DNA of 64,000 nt from positions 89,974,411 to 90,038,410 of the forward strand of contig NC_092793.1 in assembly GCF_918797505.1 (NCBI RefSeq), given 5' to 3'. Made by a program: the position numbers and the translations under genes. Every line of letters begins with the position of its first letter. Positions within the stretch are counted from its first letter, which is position 1. Source of the DNA: Bemisia tabaci (taxonomy: Eukaryota > Arthropoda > Insecta > Hemiptera > Aleyrodidae). This document shows positions 11,576-64,000 of this stretch, one piece after another. The notes beneath the pieces are model-generated. The model did no database searches. It had not been told where the DNA came from and was given only the letters and a program-made list of their open reading frames with translations.

Positions 11576-12011
11576 TAGAGTCCCTTTATACCCAGAGTTA
11601 AGACAACTCACTTTTGGTTCGGCTGAAAGTGGCCTAAAAAAAAATCCAATTCTGATTGGTTCTCGCTCATGGAGGCCGAAACGAGTGCACCAAGATGGCG
11701 GTACCTCGAATGTGAACAAGAATAATGAAAATATCACCTAATTGTGGTTTATCAAGAGTGAATTGTTATTTCCATCGGTCCAAAATGAAAATAGATTAAG
11801 AAATTATTCACAAACCAATCTCATTTTCTTTTTAATTGATCAATTTGTTGATGTTGTTGTTTTTGTGTGACAGACATCGCAGGATTCCTGATCCTTATCC
11901 CTCAATATCGTTCGTTTGGGTGCACTCGTTTCGGCCTCCATGGCCAGCCAAGGCCGGCTGCCAGTCAGCTGATAATCGAGTTGTCTTAACTCTGGGTATA
12001 TAGGGACTCTA
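11576..12011. mobile_element. hAT-like MITE 2 (TAGAGTCCC family)
   Basis: A complete 436-bp element with TAGAGTCCCTTTATACCCAG and inverted ends. CTCTTGCTT flanks it on both sides (11567-11575 and 12012-12020), 9 bp rather than the 8 bp of its neighbours. It is almost the exact reverse complement of MITE 3, which starts 13 bp later, so together they form a 0.87-kb palindrome. There is no coding capacity. Confidence 0.9.
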
Positions 12012-12024
12012 CTCTTGCTTGGTA

Positions 12025-12460
12025 TAGAGTCCCTTTATACCCAGAGTTAAGACAACTCGATTATCAGCTGACTGGCAGCCGGCCTTATCTGGCCATGGAG
12101 GCCGAAACGAGTGCACCCAAACGAACGATATTGAGGGATAAGGATCAGGAATCCTGCGATGTCTGTCACACAAAAACAACAACATCAACAAATTGATCAA
12201 TTAAAAAGAAAATGAGATTGGTTTGTGAATAATTTCTTAATCTATTTTCATTTTGGACCGATGGAAATAACAATTTACTCTTGATAAACCACAATTAGGT
12301 AATATTTTCATTATTCTTGTTCACATTCGAGGTACCGCCATCTTGGAGCACTCGTTTCGGCCTCCATGAGCGAGAACCAATCAGAATTGGATTTTTTTTT
12401 AGGCCACTTTCAGCCCAACCAAAAGTGAGTTGTCTTAACTCTGGGTATAAAGGGACTCTA
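12025..12460. mobile_element. hAT-like MITE 3, inverted copy of MITE 2
   Basis: Also 436 bp, with the same TIRs and an 8-bp duplication, GCTTGGTA (12017-12024 and 12461-12468). It lies in the opposite orientation to MITE 2 and is nearly identical over its length. Its left target duplication overlaps the right one of MITE 2, so the two inserted into adjacent or overlapping sites. Confidence 0.92.
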
Positions 12461-12468
12461 GCTTGGTA

Positions 12469-63649
<51,181 letters not shown>

Positions 63650-64000
63650 GTACCTTACTTCAACTGCAATCATCAGCTTTAACTTAAAGGAATGCAGTCA
63701 AGGAGCAGTTATGTCCCTTTTAACCGTCAATTCAGTCTAAAATGGTTTTTAAAGTACAATTCTGCTTAATATAAGAGGGATTGGTTAGCCTTGTGAAAAA
63801 AGTTTGGGTATTTTTCCCATGTATTCTTAAAGACCCTCTAGGAACAAGGAAAAACAGTGGTTTCTAATCGGTTTGTCCATAGAGGCCGCTGGGTAAAATC
63901 AACTCAATTAGAGACAATAATTTTGTAAATCCCCATTTAGTACATTGGCTTAGTGCCAAAAAAGGGCCAAATGCTTTAAATCGTGATTTAGCTTTGCCAT
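63650..64000. other. Start of Miro intron 9
   Basis: Begins with the GTACCT donor of exon 9. No further exon is visible before the window ends. Confidence 0.6.

Overview
The window looks like animal, and most probably insect, nuclear DNA. The only clear host gene is an intron-rich Miro (mitochondrial Rho GTPase) gene. There is an interstitial block of the arthropod-type telomere repeat TTAGG. The rest is AT-rich and full of terminal-inverted-repeat (TIR) elements, foldbacks and retroelements. The species cannot be fixed from the sequence; a hemipteran would fit but is a guess.

Host gene: nine coding exons on the + strand (13133 to 63649) give the first 406 residues of Miro. They encode the N-terminal GTPase domain with P-loop, NKAD and CSAK motifs, two EF-hands, and the start of the linker after EF-hand 2. 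All nine donors and all eight acceptors are GT/AG and the phases join without a break. The C-terminal GTPase and membrane anchor must lie beyond 64000. Intron 1 is 23.7 kb and intron 6 is 10.7 kb. Both are inflated by transposable elements.

1-13 kb, upstream: a tandem repeat, a 34-bp minisatellite, hairpin MITEs, two copies of a MITE family with 9-bp target duplications (one interrupted by 1 kb), a composite 3.5-kb inverted repeat, and three hAT-like MITEs inserted within about 30 bp of original target DNA. 13-37 kb, intron 1: another copy of the 9-bp-duplication MITE, a LINE 3' fragment, a 3.4-kb hAT-like foldback with a CG-rich foldback and TTAGG repeats inside it, a complete two-ORF non-LTR retrotransposon (25771-32015, minus strand) with 13-bp target duplications and a poly(A) tail, and a second CG-rich foldback beside it. 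37-44.5 kb: exons 2-6 with smaller repeats. 44.5-55 kb, intron 6: a 5.85-kb inverted-repeat structure holding a Penelope-like element that kept its GIY-YIG nuclease but lost its reverse transcriptase, a 3.0-kb palindrome with 1.3-kb arms, and another inverted repeat with a perfect MITE hairpin in its loop. 55-64 kb: exons 7-9, further inverted repeats and a dead mariner transposase.

The most notable property is the density of long inverted repeats, more than twenty, several with arms of 0.4-1.3 kb, inside a gene that must be transcribed. Miro pre-mRNA could therefore form very long double-stranded hairpins. No CRISPR array, operon, tRNA or rRNA gene was seen.
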